Shown here piece after piece: positions 1-6,531 of a DNA stretch of 64,000 nt. Source of the DNA: Eubacterium_G segne (lineage in GTDB: Bacteria; Bacillota; Clostridia; Lachnospirales; Lachnospiraceae); NCBI RefSeq assembly GCF_014287775.1, contig NZ_JACOOZ010000001.1:1-64000 (forward strand), given 5' to 3'. The stretch's first letter is position 1. Each line of letters begins with the position of its first letter. The translations under genes were made by a program, and so were the position numbers. Below the pieces are notes generated by a model, which worked only from the letters and a program-made list of their open reading frames with translations, was not told the origin of the DNA and ran no database searches.

Positions 1-20
1 TCACATTTCTCACACCGACC

Positions 21-42
21 TGTGGAATTTAATCTTTCACAC
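21..42. repeat. 22-bp repeat, copy 1
   Basis: This 22-bp stretch matches positions 170-191 in the same orientation with one mismatch. It is an imperfect palindrome: TGTGGAA at the left end pairs with TTTCACA at the right. Positions 1-20 contain another partial CTCACAC. The 127 bases between the copies hold no convincing ORF. The repeats could be an operator, an IS end or a repeat-type element; nothing here decides which. Confidence 0.5.
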
Positions 43-169
43 AAGAATTCCAGAGGTCTGTTTTCTATGCCCTGATTTTCAGATTTAAAGAAAAATGTAC
101 TTAAATTTTAACACTTATTCCCCTTTATTCAACCAAAAACTTTTAAATTTAGGTCAATTTTTAACAGGG

Positions 170-191
170 TGTGGAATTTAGTCTTTCACAC
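170..191. repeat. 22-bp repeat, copy 2
   Basis: This is the second copy of the imperfect palindrome at 21-42. It overlaps the 3' end of the truncated EEP reading frame, whose TAA at 178-180 lies inside the repeat. That placement suggests the repeat marks the point where the EEP gene was cut by an insertion or deletion. The match to copy 1 is read directly; the role is inference. Confidence 0.5.
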
Positions 192-357
192 GGAATTTAC
201 TTTTACAAGTCAGCTCTTCATTTGATATTAATTTAACCAAATATCCAATGATTGCTTTTGCCATTTTTTCTCGATATTTGGTGTCTTTATCTTTCTTTTT
301 TTCATACCAGTCCCATACCCCATCAAATCTATTTATATTCCATGTTATTATCTTCAT
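178..357 (-). pseudogene. Truncated EEP-family nuclease (N-terminal stub)
   Basis: This 59-codon reading frame begins MKIITWNINRFDG, the typical start of exonuclease/endonuclease/phosphatase (EEP, exonuclease III-like) proteins, where the Asn after TWN belongs to the metal site. Full-length family members are 200-300 residues. This copy keeps only about 47 family-like residues and then runs into the 22-bp repeat at 170-191 and a TAA. Its ATG overlaps the TGA of the upstream WYL gene in an ATGA junction, so it is translationally coupled to that regulator. I read it as the remnant of a WYL-EEP two-gene operon cut at its 3' end. A short functional peptide is possible but less likely. Confidence 0.6.
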
Positions 358-1583
358 TGGTCATACTCCTCATACTTTTCCAATGCTTTTTTCAATGTTT
401 CTTTAATCTTATTTCTATAGGATTTCTCGCCTTTTTTCTCTCTGTCAAGAACTTCTACACATCCGCTATATTGCAATATCCAAAAAGTAAAACTATTGAG
501 ATTTACTTTGAGTTCTATATCATAATACTTGTTTTCGTCCGCATCGTATCCTACAACCTTAAAGCGATCTGAGAACCAATCCACAACCTGTGTGAATTGA
601 TCTGCATCTATACGTATTCTTACTCTCTCAACCTTACCTGTGAACATATACGGATTTTCCATTCTATATTCAAATAGATCATTTAATTCTAAAAGTCCGA
701 CCTCCTCTTTTGTAACAGCTTTCGCTCGATTAATTGTAACGTCTGTCATCAAATCAATTCTGTACAGCTTATATTTCAAGTCTGTACGTCTTTCCGTTTC
801 CAAATCAGCTCCCAACATATAGTAGCGTCCATTAAAAAATATAATATCAAATGGTGAACAAATCCTGTGTACATCCTCTTTATACTTCTCCGGTGTCTCT
901 GGCAGCACCTTTCCATATCTTCCATATGGTACCAGCCTTACCTTCTGATTTCCATAATCATACACGCACAGATTAAATTTTATCTTTTTCCCCTGCTTAA
1001 TCGCCTGTCTGATTAACCGAACTTGCTGTAAGACGCGACTTTCTATATAACCAACTTTTTCATCTATATCATCATCTCCAACAAAATACGGCTGATTCCC
1101 CATACGGTGACGATAATTCGTCAAATCAGAAAATCTCTTGCCAGCCAGAAATGTAATCCTATTTGCAAGATTATCTGCCTCTTTCTTGGTCAAGATTTTG
1201 CTATTAAGTACTGAATCCATCAGAAACATCCATTCCGTGTCAGATAATGTTTCCATCATCCAGTATCCAATCGTCCTTCCTTTCTGCCCTTTTTTAGTAA
1301 ATATTATTTCTCGCTCAGTCACTCGACATTCTCTTATAATTTCGTCGCATTCTTCTTCCGTTTCATAGACTCTTGCACCCATTCTATCCAAAAACCCCTC
1401 AATTGCCTTGCGCTCTATTTTAGATTTAGATTTATCTTTTTCCTTTATATATCCCATCGCTTTTACATGTTTGATAATCTCTGCTTTTCCTATTGGATTT
1501 TCTCTACTTGCATATTCTCGCAAAATCTCACGTATAATATCATCATTACTACGTTCTCCAAATTCTTTTTCTGGTCGTGGCAT
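354..1583 (-). CDS. WYL domain-containing transcriptional regulator
   Basis: This 409-residue protein has an N-terminal winged-helix-like region (about residues 10-60), a middle region, and a WYL-type ligand-sensing domain (about 190-290) containing VRLVPYG and FDIIFFNGRYYMLG. A C-terminal part (about 315-400) resembles the WCX extension. WYL regulators bind DNA and sense nucleic-acid-like ligands, and many control phage defence or DNA-damage loci. The start is supported by AGGAACGG seven bases upstream. The stop overlaps the ATG of the EEP stub at 357, so the two formed one translation unit. The original target was probably that operon; this is inferred from position. Confidence 0.8.
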   Translation of the reverse strand: MPRPEKEFGERSNDDIIREILREYASRENPIGKAEIIKHVKAMGYIKEKDKSKSKIERKAIEGFLDRMGARVYETEEECDEIIRECRVTEREIIFTKKGQKGRTIGYWMMETLSDTEWMFLMDSVLNSKILTKKEADNLANRITFLAGKRFSDLTNYRHRMGNQPYFVGDDDIDEKVGYIESRVLQQVRLIRQAIKQGKKIKFNLCVYDYGNQKVRLVPYGRYGKVLPETPEKYKEDVHRICSPFDIIFFNGRYYMLGADLETERRTDLKYKLYRIDLMTDVTINRAKAVTKEEVGLLELNDLFEYRMENPYMFTGKVERVRIRIDADQFTQVVDWFSDRFKVVGYDADENKYYDIELKVNLNSFTFWILQYSGCVEVLDREKKGEKSYRNKIKETLKKALEKYEEYDQ

Positions 1584-1627
1584 AAAACCGTTCCTTTCTA
1601 TTTTTTTGTGCTATAAGGTTATACATC

Positions 1628-2035
1628 TTAATCTTGCCTAATTTTATATATTGCTGCATGCCTTGATCTTGTTCTACATATTTCCCCATTTGCATCTCTG
1701 CAATACTCCACATCTTTACGTTCTTTAAAATATTTAGCAATCCCTCTTCCTACTGCACTCCGAACAGCTGGTGTTCCAATACTCCGAAAACTTTCAAAAT
1801 CAAGTAAGGTAAATGTACCGCCCACTTTTTTTACTTTTTCGTCATCTTTAAGGAATTGATCTATCTCTTCAATTAAATTGTGCAATGCTTTCTGATAATC
1901 TTCCTTATCTTCTCTTATTCCAAAATGATCTTTTAATATTTGATCAGCAAGCTCGCATGGTTTCATCTGTTTATCCAAAGCTTCTTTGCATAATCTTTCA
2001 CTTAACATCGGAGACATATATATCTGTAATCTCAT
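1628..2035 (-). CDS. Small RHH-like protein, possibly DUF1413-related
   Basis: This 135-residue protein starts at MRLQIYMSP. AGGAG lies eight bases before that ATG, so I prefer it to a longer upstream frame. Residues 1-40 read like a ribbon-helix-helix DNA-binding segment (a short beta strand, then two helices with a SERL..EAL pattern). The C-terminal 60 residues (GTFTLLDFESF, VGRGIAKYFKE) resemble proteins annotated with DUF1413, but I cannot confirm that. It lies 44 bases upstream of the WYL gene on the same strand and could be co-transcribed. The function is not established. Confidence 0.5.
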   Translation of the reverse strand: MRLQIYMSPMLSERLCKEALDKQMKPCELADQILKDHFGIREDKEDYQKALHNLIEEIDQFLKDDEKVKKVGGTFTLLDFESFRSIGTPAVRSAVGRGIAKYFKERKDVEYCRDANGEICRTRSRHAAIYKIRQD

Positions 2036-2063
2036 AGCTATAACTCCTATCTTAATCACTCTA

Positions 2064-2639
2064 CTAAATATTATAGTAGAGTGCCCATACATTGTCAATA
2101 AGAATTCGCTTCCCTTGTCCAATAATATCAACATCTATATCATCCTGTTGTAATGTTACAGACTTAAATTCCTGCACTAATAATTCACTCTCTGACTCAT
2201 AATTCTTCGAATACTTCTCTCTCTCATACTCATCATATGACGGAAGCATTCTCTCAAAGTATTCCAGCGGTTTTTTTTCCTGCTCTATGTGTTTTTTTTC
2301 TGCCTCAAGCCTACGTTTTCGCTCCTGTTCTGCTTCCATCTCTTTCCGTTCTTTTTCCCTGCGAGCTTTCTCATCGGCATAGAGCTTAGCAAGTAATTCA
2401 TCTATCCTTTTCTTGTATTCTGCATCCTTCCGCTCCTTCTCCTATGGAGATTCCGGTATAGCAGGGTGTAACGGATCTGTCTCCCTATCCTTGTTGGTTT
2501 CTGGTTCAAATTCCAATCGAAGATAGGACTGATACATGTTCTGCGGATCACCTTCCCCTACAGGACACGAAAGGACGACATGATACCCCTGTCGTCCTAA
2601 CTCTTTTCCAAATGTCTGCTTTGGAAATTTCTGTAACAT
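2064..2639 (-). pseudogene. Coiled-coil protein gene interrupted by in-frame TAG
   Basis: An ATG at 2639 opens a 65-codon frame that ends at TAG (2442-2444). The same frame then stays open for another 125 codons to 2064. The downstream half is rich in Glu, Lys and Arg with a strong coiled-coil pattern (for example YKKRIDELLAKLYADEKAR), and the upstream half contains GYHVVLSCPVGEGDPQ. The unbroken frame on both sides of one stop indicates a single gene of about 190 codons that acquired a nonsense mutation. I do not recognise the family; a plasmid or conjugative-element accessory protein would fit the ParB and toxin-antitoxin neighbours. Confidence 0.6.
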
Positions 2640-2784
2640 AGTAGGCGAGATACGTTTTTCGTGTTACGAAAACCCATCTCGTTAGTGGCGGCTGCCCCTA
2701 ATACCCTGCCGGTACACCTGAGGTGTGGGATATATAACTGTATGAAACAAGCTTATCTGATACTTGTTGTTATCTTTAGGGCAT

Positions 2785-2824
2785 GAAAAAAGCAGACACG
2801 TGGAATATTTCCACATATCTGCTT
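2785..2824 (-). terminator. Rho-independent terminator after the toxin-antitoxin operon
   Basis: On the minus strand an AAGCAGA...TCTGCTT stem with an inner GTGGAA/TTCCAC stem is followed by six T residues. It lies about 75 bases downstream of the toxin stop. Confidence 0.75.
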
Positions 2825-2897
2825 CTTTCATTGCGCGTATTCAGTTTTATATATTTGCAACTATATACTTTTATGGTAATCCTTATGGATTAAGCCA

Positions 2898-3230
2898 CTA
2901 CTCCATATCCATATTACTTAGCTGCCTGATTTGGTCTCTTCTGCTATAAATAACTGCTGTTACCTGAACTCTGTTATTTTCATCATCAATCCAATAGTAA
3001 ATCAGGAAATTTTTAACAACAATCTTGCGTACTCCCTCAGTCCTCCATGGCTCTTCATCAATCAAGGCATGCTTTTTCGGAAAACTCGACAACTTAGTAA
3101 TCTCTGCTTTCATCTTGTCAAGCAGATTATCTGCTGCGTCCGGTGCCATTAGATCATTTGAAATATAATGCACTATCTCTTTCATCTACCCTAATGCCAG
3201 CCTTGTTACCCTTACCTCATATTCATTCAT
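2898..3230 (-). pseudogene. RelE/ParE-family toxin with in-frame TAG at codon 15
   Basis: The frame opens at ATG 3230 as MNEYEVRVTRLALG, meets TAG at 3186-3188, and continues in the same frame from 3185 as MKEIVHYISNDL through the rest of a RelE/ParE toxin (KIVVKNFLIYYWID, VIYSRRD) to 2898. Toxins of this family usually have Gln or Glu at this point, so one CAG-to-TAG change explains the break. The antitoxin stop is only three bases before the toxin ATG, the normal operon arrangement. Restart at MKEIV would give a 95-residue protein lacking the first beta strand, probably non-toxic. I infer an inactivated toxin with a surviving antitoxin. Confidence 0.75.
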
Positions 3231-3233
3231 GCA

Positions 3234-3533
3234 CTATATCTCCGACTTTAATTGATTAAAAGCCTCATCAACAGATACCGAATCGTTCTTTTTTGCCTGT
3301 GCAAGCCCGGTCTGCATCATCGTATCAAATTCAGCTTGTGTTATAGAATCTCTTGTAACAAGTTTATCCGGAATATCTAGTGAAAATGGTACTCCATCAC
3401 GCATAATAACCTGTCTGTAAGTCATATCTATGAATACAGATACAGGAATTCCAAGTCTGTCAAGAATTGCCTCTGCCTGCTCTTTTATATTCGGTTGAAT
3501 TCGTGCTGTTACATTTGCAGTTTTTGTTGCCAT
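3234..3533 (-). CDS. RelB/DinJ-type antitoxin
   Basis: This 99-residue protein starts MATKTANVTARI, with AGGAGG eight bases before the ATG. The N-terminus is a ribbon-helix-helix domain of the RelB/DinJ type (NVTARIQPNIKEQAEAILDRLGIPVSVFIDM), and the C-terminus (about 60-99) is the acidic toxin-wrapping tail. It would bind the RelE/ParE toxin encoded next and repress the shared promoter. The toxin frame is interrupted, so the antitoxin may now be an orphan, or may still neutralise a related toxin elsewhere. Confidence 0.85.
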   Translation of the reverse strand: MATKTANVTARIQPNIKEQAEAILDRLGIPVSVFIDMTYRQVIMRDGVPFSLDIPDKLVTRDSITQAEFDTMMQTGLAQAKKNDSVSVDEAFNQLKSEI

Positions 3534-3629
3534 AGTATGCACCTCCTGTTTCTTATAGTGTGCCACCATGTATTGCTTTTTACAACACAAATATTTTTAA
3601 CTGCTGCCGTCAATCTTTTTCCATCCAAT

Positions 3630-4169
3630 TTAATGTGCTCTGCCATTTCCATCTGTGTCACACTTCGGTCCAACTTGAGCCGAAGTTGCATGATTTGCTT
3701 CATTATCCGCCAGCACTTCTGCACCATCATATAATGATGAAACCTCCGGTAACCGCTTTCCCTGGTGCTTCATGGCATCAAGCTTCATCTTATATGCAAA
3801 TGCTTTCTCGCTTGGTTTAAGATTTTCTCTATGCAGGTTAGAATCAACCATTGCCACAATTGCCTGATCATCATCCAATTCTCTTATCACAATCGGAACC
3901 TTAATCTCTCCTGCCCATATAGCAGCTTCCTTTCGCCTGTGACCGGATATCACCTCATACCCATCTCCATAGGGATTTGTCCTTACCAGAAGTGGCACAA
4001 TCACTCCTTCTTTCTCAATACTTTTCATCAGCTCGCATAATTCCGTATTTACCTCTACCTTAAACGGATGATTCTTAAAATCATGCAACTGATTTATCTC
4101 CACATTCCGTATCGTCTCCATAAAATCGCCTTTCTCGAATACATCGAATTCATCTTCCCAGAAGTCCAT
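3630..4169 (-). pseudogene. ParB/Spo0J-like protein, C-terminally truncated
   Basis: Residues 17-130 form a ParB/Srx N-terminal domain with VEINQLHDFKNHPF, a VISGHRRKEAA motif matching the ParB CTPase GERR-type box, and VDSNLHRENLKPSEKAFAYKMKL. Intact relatives run on for 120-200 residues with a helix-turn-helix and dimer domain. Here the frame ends after about 50 unrelated-looking residues at 3630, and the following bases look frameshifted. ATG 4121 (residue 17) has an AAAGG site and may be the true start. Accessory ParB proteins like this belong to plasmids and integrative elements, so the gene probably marks a decayed mobile island. Confidence 0.65.
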
Positions 4170-4196
4170 CTGATATAATGAACTTCAGATATAAAG

Positions 4197-4240
4197 AAAG
4201 ACCGCTCACTTTCAATTTTTCTTGAAAATCAACGGTCTTT
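4197..4240 (-). terminator. Terminator-like hairpin
   Basis: AAAGACCG and CGGTCTTT pair across an inner TTTTCAAG-type stem, followed on the minus strand by TTTCTTTAT. It lies just upstream of the ParB remnant and could stop read-through from rlmD into the island. Confidence 0.55.
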
Positions 4241-4275
4241 CACGCTTCTGTTATTTAGTTGAATGATATAATATT

Positions 4276-4407
4276 GTTCAGAGCCAAGCAAATTTCCTGC
4301 AAAAGTGCAAGTCAAGCTTGCATGAACAAACACTTTTGTCTGGAAATCTATTTGGCGGATACGCCTCACCGAGGAAACACATCGTGTTTTCGAGGTTGGC
4401 TCTGAAC
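4276..4407 (+). repeat. Structured intergenic element, copy A
   Basis: An outer stem (GTTCAGAGCCAA at 4276 with TTGGCTCTGAAC at 4396) encloses three hairpins in order. The first is a long stem, AAATTTCC..CAAAAGTG with CACTTTTG..GGAAAT, with a loop containing GCTTGCAT. The second is GGCG-GATA-CGCC. The third is CCGAGGAAACAC-ATC-GTGTTTTCGAGG, which contains a tandem G-A/A-G mismatch. The same plan recurs at 24311 and 43625. It lies between the accessory island and rlmD. Strand is set by matching the GAYA-loop orientation of the three copies; the transcribed strand is unknown. Confidence 0.65.
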
Positions 4408-4663
4408 GATTTGTTCCTACCTAGATGTGTTTCCGAAGCCGCAGTCCAATACGACTGAGACATTCACACCGTCTGAAATTGCCTTTTTGTATGTTTTTCG
4501 ATCACTCTGGTCAAACCTGAAAACCCCTCAAAGTGCCGGAAGTCGAAAAGTTTTACAAACTTCCCGACTCGCAGGCAGTCGTCAAATTTCGCATAAACAC
4601 TGGCTTTACAGCCAGTTGTTTCTCCGGAACTCTCCTCGTTGCCTTCGCGCAAATCAAGGATTT
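4408..4663. other. Unassigned, structure-rich gap downstream of rlmD
   Basis: This stretch of about 255 bases between element A and the rlmD stop has no convincing gene. Short frames exist on both strands but lack ribosome sites. Two hairpins are visible: ACTGGCT-TTAC-AGCCAGT near 4601-4618, and GTCGAAAAGTTT-TAC-AAACTTCCCGAC near 4542-4568. Base composition is richer in GC than the surrounding intergenic DNA. It may be an RNA gene or a relic. I cannot name it. Confidence 0.35.
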
Positions 4664-6043
4664 TTACAAATCTGTCCGATGTAGTGCAACTACCGTCTCC
4701 ACATGCACCGTCCCCGGAAACATATCCACGGCACTTGCCTTTTCCACCTTGTATCCCTGCTGCTGCAACACTTCCAAATCCCTTGCCAGACTTGTTGGCT
4801 TACAGCTTATATACACCATTTTGTCCACGCCAAAATCAATAATCTTCTGCAATGCCTTAGGATTAATTCCGTCTCTTGGTGGGTCTAAAATAATCATGTC
4901 TGGCTTGTCCTTAATATCGTCAATTACCTTAAGCACATCCCCTGCTATAAATTCGCAGTTATCAAGACCGTTAAGTTCGGCATTCTCTTTAGCTGCATGA
5001 ACAGCCTCTTCCACGATTTCCACACCTACCACTTTCTTTGCCACCGGTGCTATTATCTGGGCAATGGTTCCCGTTCCGCTATATAGGTCAAACACCGTCA
5101 TATCCTTTGTGTCACCAATATAATCCCTTGCCTTAGAATACAAAACCTCAGCACCTAATGAATTTGTCTGAAAAAATGAGAAAACTGATATTTTGAATTT
5201 AAGTCCCAGCAACTCCTCATAAATATATTCCTGTCCGTACAAAATTCTTGTTTCGTCACTTTGCACTATATCTGCCAAACCATCATTAATTATGTGAAGA
5301 ACGCCACATAACTCTGCCTCTAAATTGAGAGCCCTGAGTTTTTCCACCATTACATCAAGCTGTGCCTGTTTTTCCCACTGTTCATCCGACGTGGTAACAA
5401 TTGCCACTATCATCTGTTTAGTTCTGGTGGTTCTTCTTACAAGAAGGTGGCGCAAATAGCCTTCATGCTTTAACTTTTTATAAAAAGGCAGTTCTCTTTC
5501 ACTGCAATGTTTGAGAACACAATCCATTACCTTTCTGTAATCCTCATCTACAATCCGGCATTTATTAACTGTGACAATATCGTGAAAACTGTTTCTTTTA
5601 TGCATCCCAAGAGCCAGAGGACCGTCCTTGTATTCGTCCCCAAAAGAAAATTCCATTTTATTTCTGTATTCCCACTGAACCGGGCTTTCAATTATGCCCT
5701 CAAAGTCATATTCACTCTTTATGGCATTATCAAGAATATCCTTCACCATATTTTTCTTTAATGATAATTGATTTTTATAGCTTAAAGTCTGATATGAACA
5801 ACCTCCGCAAAATTCAAAATGCGGGCATTTTGGTGTGACATCTTCAAGGTGGGATTTTTCCACCACTTCCTTTAGCCTTCCAACGGATTTTCCTGCTCTT
5901 TTTTTTGAAACCACAAACCGCACTGTCTGTCCCGGTATGGTTCCTTTAACTGTTGCCACTCCATCTTCCCTGCAATCCACTTCACCTTTGTTAGGGAATC
6001 CTAATTTTGTTACAACACCTGTATATTCAACACCTTTTTTCAT
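4664..6043 (-). CDS. RlmD/TrmA-family 23S rRNA (uracil-C5) methyltransferase
   Basis: This 459-residue protein, counted from MKKGVEYTG, uses SAM to methylate C5 of uracil in 23S rRNA. It has an N-terminal TRAM domain (about 1-60), an iron-sulfur cluster motif CPHFEFCGGC (about 75-84), a Rossmann methyltransferase domain with FDLYSGTGTIAQ, the DPPRDG motif and the catalytic-loop YISCKPTSLARD. The last motif has Lys where most members have Asn (SCNP). ATG 6043 follows TTGGAGATAAA, so I chose it over an upstream ATG. Gram-positive homologues are RlmCD, which can modify two uracils; that is not decidable here. The gene stands alone. Confidence 0.9.
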   Translation of the reverse strand: MKKGVEYTGVVTKLGFPNKGEVDCREDGVATVKGTIPGQTVRFVVSKKRAGKSVGRLKEVVEKSHLEDVTPKCPHFEFCGGCSYQTLSYKNQLSLKKNMVKDILDNAIKSEYDFEGIIESPVQWEYRNKMEFSFGDEYKDGPLALGMHKRNSFHDIVTVNKCRIVDEDYRKVMDCVLKHCSERELPFYKKLKHEGYLRHLLVRRTTRTKQMIVAIVTTSDEQWEKQAQLDVMVEKLRALNLEAELCGVLHIINDGLADIVQSDETRILYGQEYIYEELLGLKFKISVFSFFQTNSLGAEVLYSKARDYIGDTKDMTVFDLYSGTGTIAQIIAPVAKKVVGVEIVEEAVHAAKENAELNGLDNCEFIAGDVLKVIDDIKDKPDMIILDPPRDGINPKALQKIIDFGVDKMVYISCKPTSLARDLEVLQQQGYKVEKASAVDMFPGTVHVETVVALHRTDL

Positions 6044-6140
6044 TTTATCTCCAATCCAATGTATTATTTTCATTATTAGCAAAAAAACAGCTATAAAGAG
6101 CTTCTGACCCTCTATAGCTGTCTTTTTTCTGCATCACACA

Positions 6141-6377
6141 CTAGTCTTCAAAGTCATCTTCGTCTTCATCATCTTCATCGAAAAGATCATCAAAATCGTC
6201 TTCGAAATCATCATAATCATCTCTGTTTACAAATCTGTAAATAGCATATGCTGCTCCTGCTATGGCTGCAATTGTTGCAATAACGCCAACTACAATGGCG
6301 ATAACCTTGCAGGTTTCTTTTTTTTCATCTTTGCCTAAAAGCTTGCCAATCTTTACGCCCTTCATGATTTCGTCCAT
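6141..6377 (-). CDS. Small single-pass membrane protein with acidic tail
   Basis: This 78-residue protein has a Lys-rich N-terminus, one membrane segment (about 25-47, VIAIVVGVIATIAAIAGAAYAIY), then RFVNRD and a C-terminal run of about 25 Asp and Glu residues. GAGGTG precedes the ATG. The positive-then-hydrophobic-then-acidic layout suggests a membrane-anchored protein with a charged tail. The family is unknown to me. Confidence 0.7.
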   Translation of the reverse strand: MDEIMKGVKIGKLLGKDEKKETCKVIAIVVGVIATIAAIAGAAYAIYRFVNRDDYDDFEDDFDDLFDEDDEDEDDFED

Positions 6378-6531
6378 ATTGTCACCTCTTTAATCAAATT
6401 TTAAACAATGAATGTTTCACAATTCATTACATATCTGCTATGTTATGTCTTTTACATTAGTATATCATTTATGCTTAGGATTTACTACAAAAATTTTAAA
6501 TTTGTACGTGTGTCCTTTTATGTAAAAAACA

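Noticed and set aside
21..191. CRISPR array from the two 22-bp repeats
   Set aside because: Only two copies 149 bases apart, no second regular spacer, and no cas genes in the window.
2442..3188. Genome-wide recoding of TAG
   Set aside because: TAG is the normal stop of several intact genes here, such as the metzincin at 32098 and the antitoxin at 3234, so local nonsense mutations are the better explanation.
4464..4652. 62-codon frame on the minus strand as a gene
   Set aside because: It has no clear ribosome site, recognisable family or supporting context, and the region is rich in hairpins that suggest non-coding DNA.
4533..5000. 155-codon plus-strand frame over the rlmD 3' end
   Set aside because: It is antisense to conserved methyltransferase motifs and has no ribosome site or family resemblance.
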